A stretch of 31,897 bases of DNA, from positions 1 through 31,897 of IMG/VR virus record IMGVR_UViG_3300028392_000206. The stretch is one strand, 5' to 3'. Source of the stretch: a virus. Positions 31,872 to 31,897 of the stretch are shown here, piece by piece (position 1 is the first letter of the stretch; every line of letters begins with the position of its first letter). The notes under the pieces were generated by a model, which saw only the letters and a program-made list of their open reading frames with translations, did no database searches and was not told the origin of the DNA. Position numbers and translations under genes: made by a program.

Positions 31872-31897
31872 AAGTTAGTAATTACGGCCTAAGAAGG

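Overview
The window is a stretch of an AT-rich, tailed, probably podovirus-like phage that infects a Bacteroidota host. The phage identity rests on a large terminase with recognisable ATPase and nuclease motifs, a block of large Ala/Lys/Glu-rich ejection-type proteins, collagen-like fibres (one ending in an S74 self-cleaving chaperone), an Asp-box propeller protein and a complete-looking lysis cassette. The host assignment rests on TAnnTTTG-type promoter elements (two with a TTG/TTTG element 19 nt upstream), AT-rich gene starts without Shine-Dalgarno motifs, and gene types typical of Bacteroidota phages. Portal, major capsid and replisome genes are not in the window, so this is part of a larger genome.

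Layout: (1) 2-11330, plus strand: the end of a neck/tail structural protein, then a small Ala-rich protein, a 439-aa protein, a 1270-aa protein with an embedded GNAT-like domain, a PurD-like ATP-grasp enzyme, a 50-aa basic protein and a 955-aa large virion-type protein, tightly packed. (2) 11331-11790, non-coding: a good promoter, a ~95-nt putative RNA whose first hairpin loop is perfectly complementary over 8 nt to the loop of its own terminator, then more hairpins leading to the fibre promoter. (3) 11791-22432, plus: two small tail proteins, a 1040-aa fibre, a 113-aa accessory protein, a 1504-aa fibre with S74 chaperone, a 390-aa Asp-box protein, a decayed paralogue of the accessory protein and a 58-aa ORF. 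(4) 22389-26609, minus: a glycan/decorating cassette consisting of a GT4 + TibC/BAHT-like heptosyltransferase fusion, a GT-A + FkbM methyltransferase fusion and a SAM methyltransferase. (5) 26686-28391, plus: lysis cassette (small ORF, coiled-coil/TM protein, holin, unimolecular-spanin candidate, endolysin), followed to 29875 by a DEDDy exonuclease with zinc ribbon, two small proteins and an HExxH mini-metallopeptidase. (6) 29862-31817, minus: terminase large subunit.

The genes form a late programme: DNA packaging, ejection proteins delivered into the host, host-binding fibres and lysis. The most unusual parts are the iron-finger heptosyltransferase fusion beside Ser/Thr-rich collagen-like fibres, which suggests that the phage glycosylates its own fibres or a host surface protein, and the kissing-loop RNA in front of the fibre operon. 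A GNAT-like domain inside a putative ejected protein and an ATP-grasp enzyme in the same gene block are a further candidate for an undescribed modification activity.
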